From: Chiridota heheva
Lineage: Eukaryota > Echinodermata > Holothuroidea > Apodida > Chiridotidae
Length of the DNA: 64,000 nt
Assembly: GCA_020152595.1 (NCBI GenBank)
Contig: JAIGNY010004469.1
Coordinates: forward strand, 180,157-244,156
Reading direction: 5' to 3'
Shown here: one piece after another, positions 44,160 through 54,639 of the stretch
Layout: the number at the start of each line of letters is the position of its first letter
Position numbering within the stretch: the stretch's first letter is position 1
Made by a program: the position numbers and the translations under genes
The notes under the pieces: generated by a model
Told to the model about the DNA's origin: nothing
What the model saw: the letters and a program-made list of their open reading frames with translations, nothing else
Databases searched by the model: none

Positions 44160-45415
44160 AATGACATTCAATACTGTTGCCATATATGGTCATCACACCA
44201 CTATTAATTGACCAATCTGATTGATTCAAAATGACATAATTCTGTTACGTATGTAATGGACCAATACCATTATTTCATATTCGTCTTTCATGCCTTATCC
44301 CATGGTAACAGACATCAAGGACATTTAAACAAAGGATCTATATTGATCCAATAAACGTACATGGATTATGAATGTTTTTTTCTCATACTATTGATATCGA
44401 TTTGCCACGCAAACATCTTTACAGATAATTTTCCCCATTATTATATCATCACACTTTGACCACCTTATTATTAAAAACGCATTATGTACAAAAATGATGT
44501 ATCGATCGGTCTATTTTTGGCCACGCAAACATCTTCACAGATAATTCTACCCCATTATTATATCATCACACTTTGACCACCCTATTATCAAACACGCATC
44601 ATGTACAAAATGATGTATCGATCGGTCTATTTTTGGCCACGCAAACATCTTCACAGATAATTTTAACCCATTATCACATCATCACACTTTGATCACCCTA
44701 TTATTAAACACGCATTATGTACAGAAATGATGTATCGATCGGTCTATTTTTGGCCACACAAACATCTTCACAGATAATTTTACCCCATTATTATATCATC
44801 ACACCTTGACCATACTATTATCAAACACGCATTATGTACAAAAATGATGTATCGATCGGTCTATTTTTGGCCACGCAAACATCTTTACAGATAATTTTAC
44901 CCCATTTTCATATCACACTTTGACCTCCCTATTATTAAACACGCATTATGTACAGAAATGATGTATCGATCGGTTCTCTTTGTCAAACACAAGGACATTT
45001 AAACAAAGGATCTATATTGATCCAATAAACGAACATGGATTATGAATGATTTTTTTTCATACTAATAATATCGATTTGCCACGCAAACATCTTCACAGAT
45101 AATTTTACCCCATTATCATATCATCACACTTTGACCACCCTACTATTAAACACGCATTATGTACAGAAATGATGTATCGATCGGTTCTCTTTGTCAAACA
45201 CAAGGACATTTAAACAAAGGATCTATATTGATCCAATATTTAATAAACACACATGGATTATGATTTTTTTTCTTCTCATACTATTGATATCGATTTGCCA
45301 CGCAAACATCTTCACAGATAATTTTACCCCATTATTATATCATCACACTTTGACCACCTTATTATTAAACACGCATTATGTACAGAAATGATGTCTCGAT
45401 CGGCTCTACAATATT
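44160..45415 (+). repeat. Satellite block of 116-bp units, with a 219-bp higher-order form
   Basis: CAAACATCTT-bearing units (ACAGATAATTTTACCCCATT, CATCACACTTTGACCACC, AAACACGCATTATGTAC, GATGTATCGATCGGT) start near 44409, 44525, 44641, 44758 and 44875, 116-117 bp apart. A longer form adds AAGGACATTTAAACAAAGGA and TCTATATTGATCCAATA, with later units at 45083 and 45302 (219 bp). The left shoulder (44163-44222) repeats 42156-42215 (TTCAATACTGTTGCCATATA). Confidence 0.9.
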
Positions 45416-45634
45416 TTAACCCCCATTATTAAACATCAATAACAAATAATACGCATGATGTACACAAAATGGATTGACTGTATATCCTACATTTAAAAAA
45501 AAAAAGGCCCGTGACGGAAGATCTAACCCAGTCAAATTGCGTTCGGTTTCTTCTACAATTAGAAGTTCATGTCCTCAAATGACCCCAGAAGCAGCACCGA
45601 TTAACGGCAGTTGGTACATACATATAGATCTAAA

Positions 45635-45972
<338 letters not shown>

Positions 45973-46000
45973 GTCGATATTACCAGGGCAACTAGCCAGA

Positions 46001-46047
46001 GTAGTGGACGGGAACGATGATTTCTTCATCATCGTTCCGTCCACTAC
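46001..46047. repeat. Strong hairpin beside the TA tract
   Basis: GTAGTGGACGGGAACGATGA (46001-46020) pairs with TCATCGTTCCGTCCACTAC (46029-46047) with one bulged G and an 8-base loop. It sits just inside the right arm of the Polinton-like element. Function unknown. Confidence 0.9.
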
Positions 46048-46477
46048 CTCACCGCATCCAGAGAGACGGTTCCGGTAAAGTTCTCACCAGAGCCATCACC
46101 AAGGAATATCGACTGATCTATACAAAACGCGTCATTCAGCCCGATCTCACAACCCTCGGGTATTAAATCTTTCATCCCACAAGTCCCCTTACATGAAACG
46201 GACAGGTTCGTCTAAGACAATCAGGTGATTCAATTAGACCACACTGCTGAATGCCAACATTCGTAACTCAAGATCCGATGAAACCCTAATGAGGGCTGAA
46301 GGAGGGAAAAGAGCTACCATGGCTTGCCACCTACGGTATCCTGCGTTGGTTGGGACAGGCACTTTTACCCTACAATCACCTGACACACCCAGTCAGGAAA
46401 AGCTATACATCTCGTTAAAAGGACTCTGCGGAACAATCGAGACTATCTTTTGATGGCAATCTGATGACCCAGATGAA
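46048..46477. other. GC-balanced unique segment of the element
   Basis: About 430 bp of more complex sequence between the hairpin and the right inverted repeat. Partial frames exist but none is longer than a few dozen codons or recognisable. It could be a relic of element coding sequence. Confidence 0.4.
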
Positions 46478-47020
46478 AAATTCTCAGGGAGGAAAAATCT
46501 CAGGGGCCGCTATACAGGTAGTGGCCAATCCGAAGCTCCGTCATCGAGAATATCTTGTGACACAATCCGATGACCCAGAGGGAAAAGCTCAGAGGCCGCT
46601 ATACAGGTAGTGATTAACTGGAAAATCTCAGGGGCCGCTACACAGGTAGTAATTGGCTGGAAAATCTCAGGGGCCGCTATACAGGCCCGGCTATACAGGC
46701 CCGGACCAATCCGAAGCTCCGTCGTCGAGAATATTTTGTGACGCAATCCAATGACTAGAGGGAAAAGCTCAGGGGCCGCTATAAAAAAAAAACCGGACCA
46801 ATCAGAAGCCAGCATTCCAGTCATGTGACTAATTTCTCATGAATAATCATAGATACCTGGCAATCCGATGGCCCAGAAGGAAAATCTCAGAGGCCGCAAT
46901 ACAGACCCTGACCAATCAAAAGCCAGCATTAGTATCTATGAATATTCATGAGAGATTAGTCACATGACTGGAATGCTGGCTTCTGATTGGTCCGGGTCTG
47001 TATAGTGGCCCCTTACTACT
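46478..47020. repeat. Right terminal inverted repeat
   Basis: Inverse of 41584-42150, including the nested palindrome and GGGGCCGCTATACAGG units. Differences include an extra CCCGGCTATACAGG duplication near 46685-46700, fewer 39-bp units and a repeated CGAAGCTCCGTC block. The 10-base A run (46783-46792) mirrors the T run near 41813-41824. Confidence 0.85.
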
Positions 47021-47149
47021 AGTATACGCGCATGCACGCTCCCAGTCATTCTACATCATTTTAATAACAACATAAACCACATGATCAGTTTGCATTTTCG
47101 TAATTACCAGTTGTAGTTAAATTATAGGCGGGTCGTGATGGATTGAGGC

Positions 47150-47290
47150 AGAGGCTATTAGGGGCTTAGCCCCTCTCCCAAAATACCGTAGCTTCGCCCC
47201 CCAAATGCCCTAGCCTCGCCCCCAAAATGTCGTAGCCTTGCTCCCCAAATGCTCTAGCCCCTCCCCCTAGCCCCCTCGCCACCCCCTCCC
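47150..47290 (+). repeat. Short CGTAGCTTCGCCCCCCAAAATG tandem repeat
   Basis: About four units of CCCAAAATGCCGTAGCCTCG-type sequence with a period near 28 bp, ending in a C-rich run (47260-47295). Confidence 0.65.
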
Positions 47291-47374
47291 TCACAGAAAA
47301 ACACATTGCCAAAGCCAAAGAAACAGAGATGTTGGCATCTTTGATTCGTATCGACTGAAAATTTAACCTGTTTA

Positions 47375-47690
47375 CTGGTTAACAGGCTAAATTTTGGACC
47401 AAAATCCTCAAATTTTTGAAACAAAATTTACCATTGAGGGCCAAAAATTTTCAAGTTTGGACCAAAATTCTACAAATTGAATCATAGAAATCAGATAACC
47501 TGGCATTTTTTATTAGTATCAGCTGAATTATTGTTAAATTTGAACCAAAAATCTTCCATTTTGGACCAAGTAACTTAAATTTTGGAAACAGAAATTCTCA
47601 AGTTTTGGAACAAAAATCCTCAATTTCTGGAACAAAATTTACTATCCAAATACCTTCAATTTTGGGCCAAGATAGGCCCGGGAAAGCGCC
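47375..47690. repeat. Degenerate TTTGGACCAAAATCCTCAA repeat
   Basis: Irregular units of TTTTGGACCAAAAT, CCTCAAATTTT and GAAACAAAATTTACCAT. Same compositional class as 34280-34760. Confidence 0.55.
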
Positions 47691-47976
47691 GAGTATGCCA
47701 GAGAATGAACTGATGAAAACGACGCGTAAAGCCTGACCGTCCTAAATGTATGAAATTGACAGACACGTTTCAACCAAGTAAGCCTGGACAAATTGTTCAT
47801 TCGTATTATAGTCTAAGTTGCCAGTTACTCCACTTGGACTTGTGAATTTTGTGTCAGTACGCCCCTGGTGTATATTATGTTAGCTAATATACACTCCATA
47901 ACTCTCTTCTCAGGATTCAAGTGCGATATAGTTGCAAAGGCGATACATCGCGCCTGTATAGAATCTCCTTAATTTA

Positions 47977-48025
47977 CATGCCTGATACAGTATTTGATAC
48001 CATGCCTGATACAGTATTTGATACC
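47977..48025 (+). repeat. 24-bp perfect tandem duplication
   Basis: CATGCCTGATACAGTATTTG plus ATAC repeated twice from 47977 and 48001. Confidence 0.95.
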
Positions 48026-48029
48026 ATGA

Positions 48030-48920
48030 CGTACCATCCAGCAATCTGGGGCGTAATTTATTTTCGTATTGGAATTCCAGTTTGGACTATTTAGTCGGGC
48101 AAAAACATGGCATTTATGTCAATTTGTGTCTTCGCAAAAAAAAAAAAAATCTTTTTTGAAAATACTTTGTAAAATATCGTATTGTTTGTATGTTATTAGG
48201 CCTATATGCATGCCTGGCACTTGCGTATATCATGATCTATCAATTTCCCAGTTCTTGTTAATCTTTTTCGTGGCTGCAAATTTAAGAAAAAGAGAAAAAA
48301 TTACCAGTAATGTTCTGACCGATAAAATTTGATAAATTATATCAGTCCAAAAAGTGTCCCTTAAGTCCTGTGCCCCCAAATTCAAACATCATTCGCCACC
48401 CCTGACATGCATGGAACTATAGACTTGTTTCTGGATCACATGCATTGGAAATCTTAAATAAAGAAAGTCCCTTCACCGGATTTTCTGACCCTTGCCCTGA
48501 TTTCCTTCCGACACCCCTGCCTGCACTTCCAGGGCTTCCCCATGAACCCCACACTTTTGCCCAAATGTTCAAATCCGATTGTGGGTCGTTTTTAATTAAG
48601 TACGTAGTGTACTTAAAGAAAATAAAAATTCGTCGGGCAATTTCAATTTTGACTATGGATTTCGTCGGGCAAACAAATGGCCCAGTATTGAAGAAAAACA
48701 AATTGTGGAAAAATGAAATATAGTTAGTTCACTTATAAACGCCTGCACAATTTTTCTCAATTTTTAGCGGAAATTTCTCTTCTGCCTGTTTAGAAATGGT
48801 AACCTATAGTTATAGTAATATACAAAATGTTTTGAAAATGCATAACATATCTTCATGGCCGTACGAGCACCCCCTTCCCTTTCCCTTCCTTTTTCTCCCG
48901 GACACTGATCTTAGTCGAGC
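48030..48920. other. No gene; one copy of the GCCTGTTTAGAAA motif
   Basis: 48740-48830 carries AATTTCTCTTCTGCCTGTTTAGAAATGG-like sequence shared with 33340-33915 and inverted with 61795-62190. The remainder is featureless. Confidence 0.45.
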
Positions 48921-49262
48921 AGAGATGTATAGAATGTCGGATTTACTTGTATCAGAGTATATCTCAGTCAAGCCTGACTCAGAATCATGACCTTCCGACC
49001 GCCAACTCGGCATGGTGCTGACAACATCATAATTGGGCACCTAGCAGCCTAGTCGGGCGCAGATGTAAAATGTCGGAAGTACTGTTTCAACCAGAGATAC
49101 ATCTCAACTATGCCCTAATCGTTTATCAAAATCATATCCTTCCGACTAGGCATCATGATGCTGACAATATCCTACTTAGGCACCTAGTCGGACATGTCAG
49201 AAATGTAAAATGTCGGATGTACTTTGTATATGTTTACGTCAGAGATGCATCTCAATCATGCG
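48920..49262 (+). repeat. About 138-bp tandem repeat, 2.5 copies
   Basis: AATGTCGGA occurs at 48933, 49069 and 49209. Units share AGAGATGTATAG/AGATGTAAAATGTCGG, TCAGAGAT and CATCTCA, CATGACCTTCCGAC/CATATCCTTCCGAC, and GGTGCTGACAACATC/GATGCTGACAATATC. Non-coding. Confidence 0.8.
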
Positions 49263-49284
49263 AAAGCCAATTAGGGCCATCCAA

Positions 49285-49595
49285 AAAAAAAAATGTTTTG
49301 GATGCAAAAAAAGAAAAGTTTTGAATGCAAAAAAAGTTTTGAGAATGGAAAAAAAAAGTTTTGAATACAAAAATAAGTTTTGAGATAAAAAAACGGAAGT
49401 TTTGATTGTAAAAAAAGGAATATATGAAATAAAAAATATTTAATGTGAATAAAAGTTTTCAATGTACAAAAAAAGTTTTGGATGCAAATAAAGACAGTTT
49501 TGAATGTAACAAAAGTTTTGAATGTAAAAAAAAAAGTTTTGGATGCAAAAAAAAATTTGAATGAAAAAAAAATATTTAGATGAAAAACAAAATAA
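49285..49595 (+). repeat. A-rich AAAAGTTTTGAATGCAAAA repeat, locus 1
   Basis: About fifteen degenerate units of AAAAGTTTTGAATGCAAAA or TTTTGGATGCAAAAA. It is preceded by AAGCCAATTAGGGCCAT, as the second locus at 62430-62610 is preceded by AAGCCCATTAGGGTCAT. Frames on the minus strand are Phe-rich artefacts. Confidence 0.85.
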
Positions 49596-49599
49596 AATT

Positions 49600-49945
49600 C
49601 TATGCAGTACAAGTCAGTTCGGTACAGTATTGCAAGGATGGAAAGGCATAGGATGGATAGGATTTCATTTTGGTTAAACATATGGTGAAATTATTACAGC
49701 TTTAGCAGAAATTGACTACTTACATCTTAAACTTTACTTAAAGAGGTTATTAAATGAAGCCGGTCTGTACCGCCAGAAAAATAATGATGACGTTGTAAGT
49801 TGCTTTATATATGGAAGAACTGAGCAGGTCTGGACAACTGCATGGTTATCGCTGATTTCACACGAAGTTGATAAACAATGGGTTAAGTTTTGTTAAAGAA
49901 ACAGCGCGGAATCTTCTTCTTATTCTAGACCCTGAAGCCTCAGCA
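49600..49945. other. No feature recognised
   Basis: Unique-looking sequence between the A-rich repeat and a G-rich tract. Confidence 0.45.
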
Positions 49946-49957
49946 AGGGCGGGATTA

Positions 49958-50030
49958 CAGGGGGGGAGGGGGAGGGGGTGAAGGAGGGGGAAAAGGAGGG
50001 GGAGGTGAAGGAGGGGGGAATGGGGGACTT
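49958..50030 (+). repeat. G-rich tract with G-quadruplex potential
   Basis: Seven or more runs of four or more G separated by A, AA, TGAA or TGAAGGA within about 70 bp. Purine-only on the plus strand. Confidence 0.85.
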
Positions 50031-50039
50031 GCCCATCCA

Positions 50040-51370
50040 CTTTTTTACACACTTTCTTGTTTTAGTTTTCAACTCAATTAACTTCAATCAGCTAATCTTT
50101 TGTAATTGAGAGGCAAGGAGTGTAAATACAGCCATCCACATTCTTTAAATGTTTTGAAAATTTGTCCCCTTCACTTTTCTTAGGCAAATCCTGCCCTTGC
50201 CTGAAGGTGTAACATTAAGAAAAAAAAGAAGGTTAAGACGAAGGCGTTATAACGGTATTGGACCTAATATTGTTTGACATGTACATATGACAACCTCAAA
50301 CCATTCGGGATTTGTATAAACGGTTGCATAGATGGATATTCGCGGTTTATGATGTGGCTCGAAGCTTATTCAACAAGCAGTGACCCCTGCAACCCTTGCT
50401 TATTGCCGGTTACTATACTAAAACTGTGAAAATGGTGGGAGGCTGCCCAAGAATTCTCGAGCAGATATGGGGACTGAAAACAGTTGTATAAGGGATATGC
50501 AAATTTTCCTCAGGAGGAATGGACAGGACAGCCATGCAGCACATAAAAGTTTCTTATATGGATGGAGCACATCAAATCAGCGAATATAATTTTGGTGGAG
50601 TGTGGTAAGGAAACAATGTGCCAATTTCTGGATTGATTTTTTCAGTCAATTGAGAGATGATAAAGGAATTCATGACTGCGGTAAGCTGGACAAAGCTTTG
50701 GTTCAATTCTGCTTCCTTAGCATAACCCAGATGTTTCATTTTTCACGTATTACTAATTAGTTATCCATAGGAGTATAGACACAAATGGGGGTGGGGTGGG
50801 TGCCTTCGAGTTTAACTATGGGCGGTGCTCTGATTTCTTTATCTTACACGTCTAATTTATTATTGTTTTTAAAGAAAGGGTTCTGAAATGTCTATGAATT
50901 TGTTTGGAAATACGAAATGTGCATGGCATCACTTTAGACACAACTTTTGTGCAAGTGATACGGTAGTGCTGAAACCTTTTAGTGCGAATGTTCAAAATAA
51001 TTATAATTATTTCTTATGAATACTTAAGTAATTTTTTCGACGACACGAGGTTTAAAAATTAGACCTGGGTTATTTCAAAATTCCCTTGACTTAACCAAAA
51101 AAAAAAAAAAAAAAAACTTTTGGCTGGGAACAGGCTTTAGAGCTTTTATCGGAATGGCTACTGTTTGGTCCTTTTTCTTGTTGGAAGGGAATTTTACTAG
51201 TCATGTATTACACATCACCAGTCATAAGTATCTGTCATCCCTGCATGTGTCCCCATTTTCTTTCAGAATATTACAATTTGACCATTTGGCATGTGCACCC
51301 TATCATGAATTTGATACTGACCCTGTGGCTCCCACCAGTATTAAAATGGTTATCCCACCCTTTGTAAAAG
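50040..51370. other. No gene; poly-A run at 51098-51116
   Basis: Non-repetitive AT-rich DNA. The A run of about 20 bases may be the tail of an old retroposed sequence but no body was identified. Confidence 0.45.
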
Positions 51371-51373
51371 TAT

Positions 51374-51909
51374 GCATAGGTGTACGAGACTTCGGGGAGG
51401 GGGAAACCCCATTCAATCCGTCAATAATTTGGGTCGGACAAAAAGAGTTAAAAAGGTGTGTTATTTTCAAATAATTGGCTGAAATTTTAAGAGCGAAAAA
51501 TATGTAGACGAAGACTTTTTTCTTAAATTTTACTTCGCTCTTCAATGTTTGTAGACAATTTAAATCCCCAAAAGTATCCAAAAATCCGTCTCAGAACGAA
51601 ACTGAGGCTCAGTCAACCCAGCTTCCCCCTTCCCCTATTAGGCATAGGCGTACGAGACTACGGGAGGGGGAAACCCCATTCAAGTCGTCAATAATTTAGT
51701 TTTAGTAGCCTGAAAATATCCTAGGTCGGACAAAAAGAGTGAAAAAAGGTGTGTTATTTTGAAATATTTTGTGAAAATATTAAGAGCGAAAAATATGTAG
51801 GCGAAGACTTTTTTCTTTGATTTTACTTTGCTCTTCAATGTTTGTAGACAATTCAAATACCTAAAAGTATCCGAAAATCCACTCAGATCGAAACTGAGGC
51901 TCGGTCTGT
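51374..51909 (+). repeat. Diverged tandem duplication, about 268 bp
   Basis: 51374-51617 and 51642-51909 share GGGGGAAACCCCATTCAA, GGTCGGACAAAAAGAG, AAGAGCGAAAAATATGTAG, CTCTTCAATGTTTGTAGACA and GAAACTGAGGCTC. Each copy contains an inner GAGCGAA ... TTCGCTC / TTTGCTC inverted pair. The second copy has a 30-bp insertion (TTTTAGTAGCCTG region). Confidence 0.85.
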
Positions 51910-52053
51910 CGGTCAGTTGTAAGATTTTATTTTCAAATTGTATACGTTTTGATTCAAATTAGTAGAGGAAATGGGATGTCCACGATTTCTCAATAGGACA
52001 GCCGAAATTCTTCCTCAAGTCTGGCAGGAGACCGGACATTGGGGTCATAGCGT

Positions 52054-52391
52054 GGTTGCAAGGTGTCTCCTTCATAGCATGGTTTCAAGGTGTCTCCTTC
52101 ATAGTATGGTTACAAGGTGTCTACTTCATAGCATGGTTGCAAGGTGTCTCCTTCATAGCATGGTTGCAAAGTGTCTCCTTCATAGTATGGTTACAAGGTG
52201 TCTCCTTCATAGCATGGTTACAAGGTGTCTCCTTCATAGCATGGTTGCAAAGTGTCTCCTTCATAGCATGGTTGCAAGGTGTCTCCTTCATAGCATGGTT
52301 GCAAGGTGTCTCCTTCATAGCATGGTTGCAAGGTGTCTCCTTCATAGCATGGTTGCAAGGTGTCTCCATCATAGCATGGTTGCAAGGTGTC
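52054..52391 (+). repeat. 27-bp minisatellite, 12.5 copies
   Basis: GGTTGCAAGGTGTCTCCTTC plus ATAGCAT repeats exactly every 27 bp from 52054 to 52377, with a partial copy after. Variants are GGTTACAAGG, GGTTGCAAAG and ATAGTAT. Because the period is a multiple of three and the unit lacks stops in several frames, open frames of 77-150 codons arise on both strands (for example Arg-Cys-Leu-Leu-His-Ser-Met-Val-Ala). Confidence 0.97.
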
Positions 52392-52399
52392 AAGGTGTT

Positions 52400-54110
52400 G
52401 CAAGGTATTTTCCTGAAAAGTAAAGCCCATGTGGAGCAAGTTCAAGTACATTTAGGATAACAACTGAACAGGGTCCTTCCTGCAGTTCACCACTTCTCTG
52501 CTGATCATTGCTAGAGAAACTCAGATTGATATCGTTCTGGGTTATTATTGAACAGTGTAAGGTAAAAGATGTTAAAGGCAGATACAACAGTCGGAAACAT
52601 GACCTCGATTGACCCGAAAACTTTAATCAAAATCACTTGACAATGAATTTGAATTCGAGTGATGAATTTTCATTTAATTTCTGTTGTAGACCAGAGCAAT
52701 TTGCTCTAAAACCGAAGAACACATATTTATCGTATAAGTGCACGATTAAAGATACGACTTTTAAGAATTAACGACATCGTTTTATGTCACAATGTGAGTA
52801 CTACTTTTTGCACAACAGCCTTTTAAAGATAAAAAAAAACCGTAATAAAATTGACAACCGACCGATACAAAAAATGATGAAAATCACAAAAAAACAACTT
52901 ACTAATTCGTGAAGTAAAACCAAATGTTGTTTAAACTATGAATAAATAATTTCAAATTCATCTCAGGACATATCACAAGCTAAGAACCTAAAAAAAGTTA
53001 TATCCCAATTTGATTAGACCCGATGTCGGCTTGACTTAGACGCCATGATTGTAACGCATGCGCAATAAGTGTATGTCCGTAAAACGGATGTACAACACCA
53101 ACAGTCGATCTACAGCGCTCCTGCCTCTCAAGAAAAACTGATGTTATTGGAGAAGATATAAACGCTGGAGATTTACAAAATACGCATAGATTCGATTGTA
53201 TGTCAAGGAAAAGAGTTCATTTTGTGATGTATAAGAGCAATTTCATACCTTATATCGAGATGTGTACCCGTCATATCAGCTTTAACGTTAAAAGCTGATA
53301 ACTCCCAATGATTATAAATGTCAGGTTCAGATAGATAAATAGGCCCCATAAGTATTTTACGACCCAATTGACCTCATTTAATAATATGAGGTAGCATTTA
53401 TTACAAATTTGGTCATTTAGTTGTGTAATTCCTATCAGTCAACAATCGAACACAATTTTTTGAAATTTAGTGGAAGGGGTTCTGGGGTTCCAAAACAGTT
53501 TTCATATTTCGCCTAGAAAATAAGTTTTATATATATCTATTACTCTTTTGGTATTCTCTGGCAAAAGTTGGACATTTTTAACCATGAACCACCCCCACAG
53601 GTCCAGCACTGTTTATTGAAAACCCCCTTGTTGAATTATTCACAACACATTACAGTGACGGGGCAGGCTTAAAAAATAAGTTGAAACAAATGTTCATTTG
53701 CGCTGCATTAGTCAGTAGTATAGCCACATTTGATGGAAAAGTTAAGAATTTTGGTTTATATAAATTTCACTTTTGTCTTAAGAGGAGATCTAGGACCCCT
53801 CACTTTTTGAAAGCTGGCTACGCCACAATCAGTGGCTCAGCTATCGTCCACGGAGGATATTGTGTTCGGTATGTGCGATATGACATTGCTTGTGCTGCGT
53901 ACATTTATGTTGAGATGTACGCAAACAGTTTAATCACTGTCATAGTATGGAGGTTTACCCATTAAAAGTGGTACTTCATTGGTTAGAGACCCTGGGAATA
54001 GAAGCACAACCTGATATGCTGGCACTTTTACCTCCAAGTTACTTGTGTTTTCTTACCAAGGACATCACTGGGGTATTCTGATTGAGCTCAGGGTCTTCTG
54101 AACGGTGGTG
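52400..54110. other. No feature recognised
   Basis: Unique-looking AT-rich DNA. The 94-codon frame at 53681-53965 has no recognisable domain and I do not call it. Confidence 0.45.
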
Positions 54111-54117
54111 GTGGTGA

Positions 54118-54160
54118 TAAAGGGAGGAAGGGAGGGGGGGGGGGGAGGGGGTGAGGTATC
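54118..54160 (+). repeat. Poly-G tract
   Basis: GGGAGGAAGGGAGG followed by a run of about 13 G and further GA-rich sequence. G-quadruplex-prone. A C14 run lies at 54618-54632. Confidence 0.85.
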
Positions 54161-54639
54161 AGTTTCCCAATTGGGTGGATTTATTAGGGTTCCCTGAAGA
54201 GAAACGGTTAGATTTCAAACTGCAATGTTAATTTTCCAACTGGCGTCCCATTTTGAGGGAGGCACCCCAACCCCGCACGAACCCCTTAAAGTGACGTCTC
54301 TGCTCCTTACCAAACATGTTGTTACACACCTGGTATGAATGTTTACCTCTGAAACATTTTTAACTCACACGTGTAACATGGAACTCCAAATTTGGTTGAA
54401 TTAATATTCCAGTTTTGAATAAGTCTGTCCGTCTGTTATGAATTCCAGTGGTTCTTCTGTGCAATGTGGGGCAAACTGTCAGTTGGGAGTAAATAGGGTG
54501 GGACATGAAGGGCACGGTCACTAAGCAATCCATTGGAGAATAAAACTCTTGACCAATAGAAGATCATGAATAGTCGCATGTAAGGGGTATACATGTATAC
54601 ATAACAACTCTTAGGAGCAGCCCCCCCCCCCCTCCCACA

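Noticed and set aside
46048-46477. Packaging-ATPase relic in the Polinton-like interior
   Set aside because: A short Gly-Ser-Gly-Lys-like stretch near 46069 has no hydrophobic strand before it or Walker B after it. Too weak to call.
52054-52391. CRISPR-like regular repeat
   Set aside because: Units are contiguous with no variable spacers, and the genome is eukaryotic.
51971-52423. 150-codon frame with nine-residue repeats
   Set aside because: Produced by the 27-bp minisatellite. The 27 leading codons and the tail show no domain.
53681-53965. 94-codon plus-strand frame
   Set aside because: No recognisable domain or splice context, and composition looks random.
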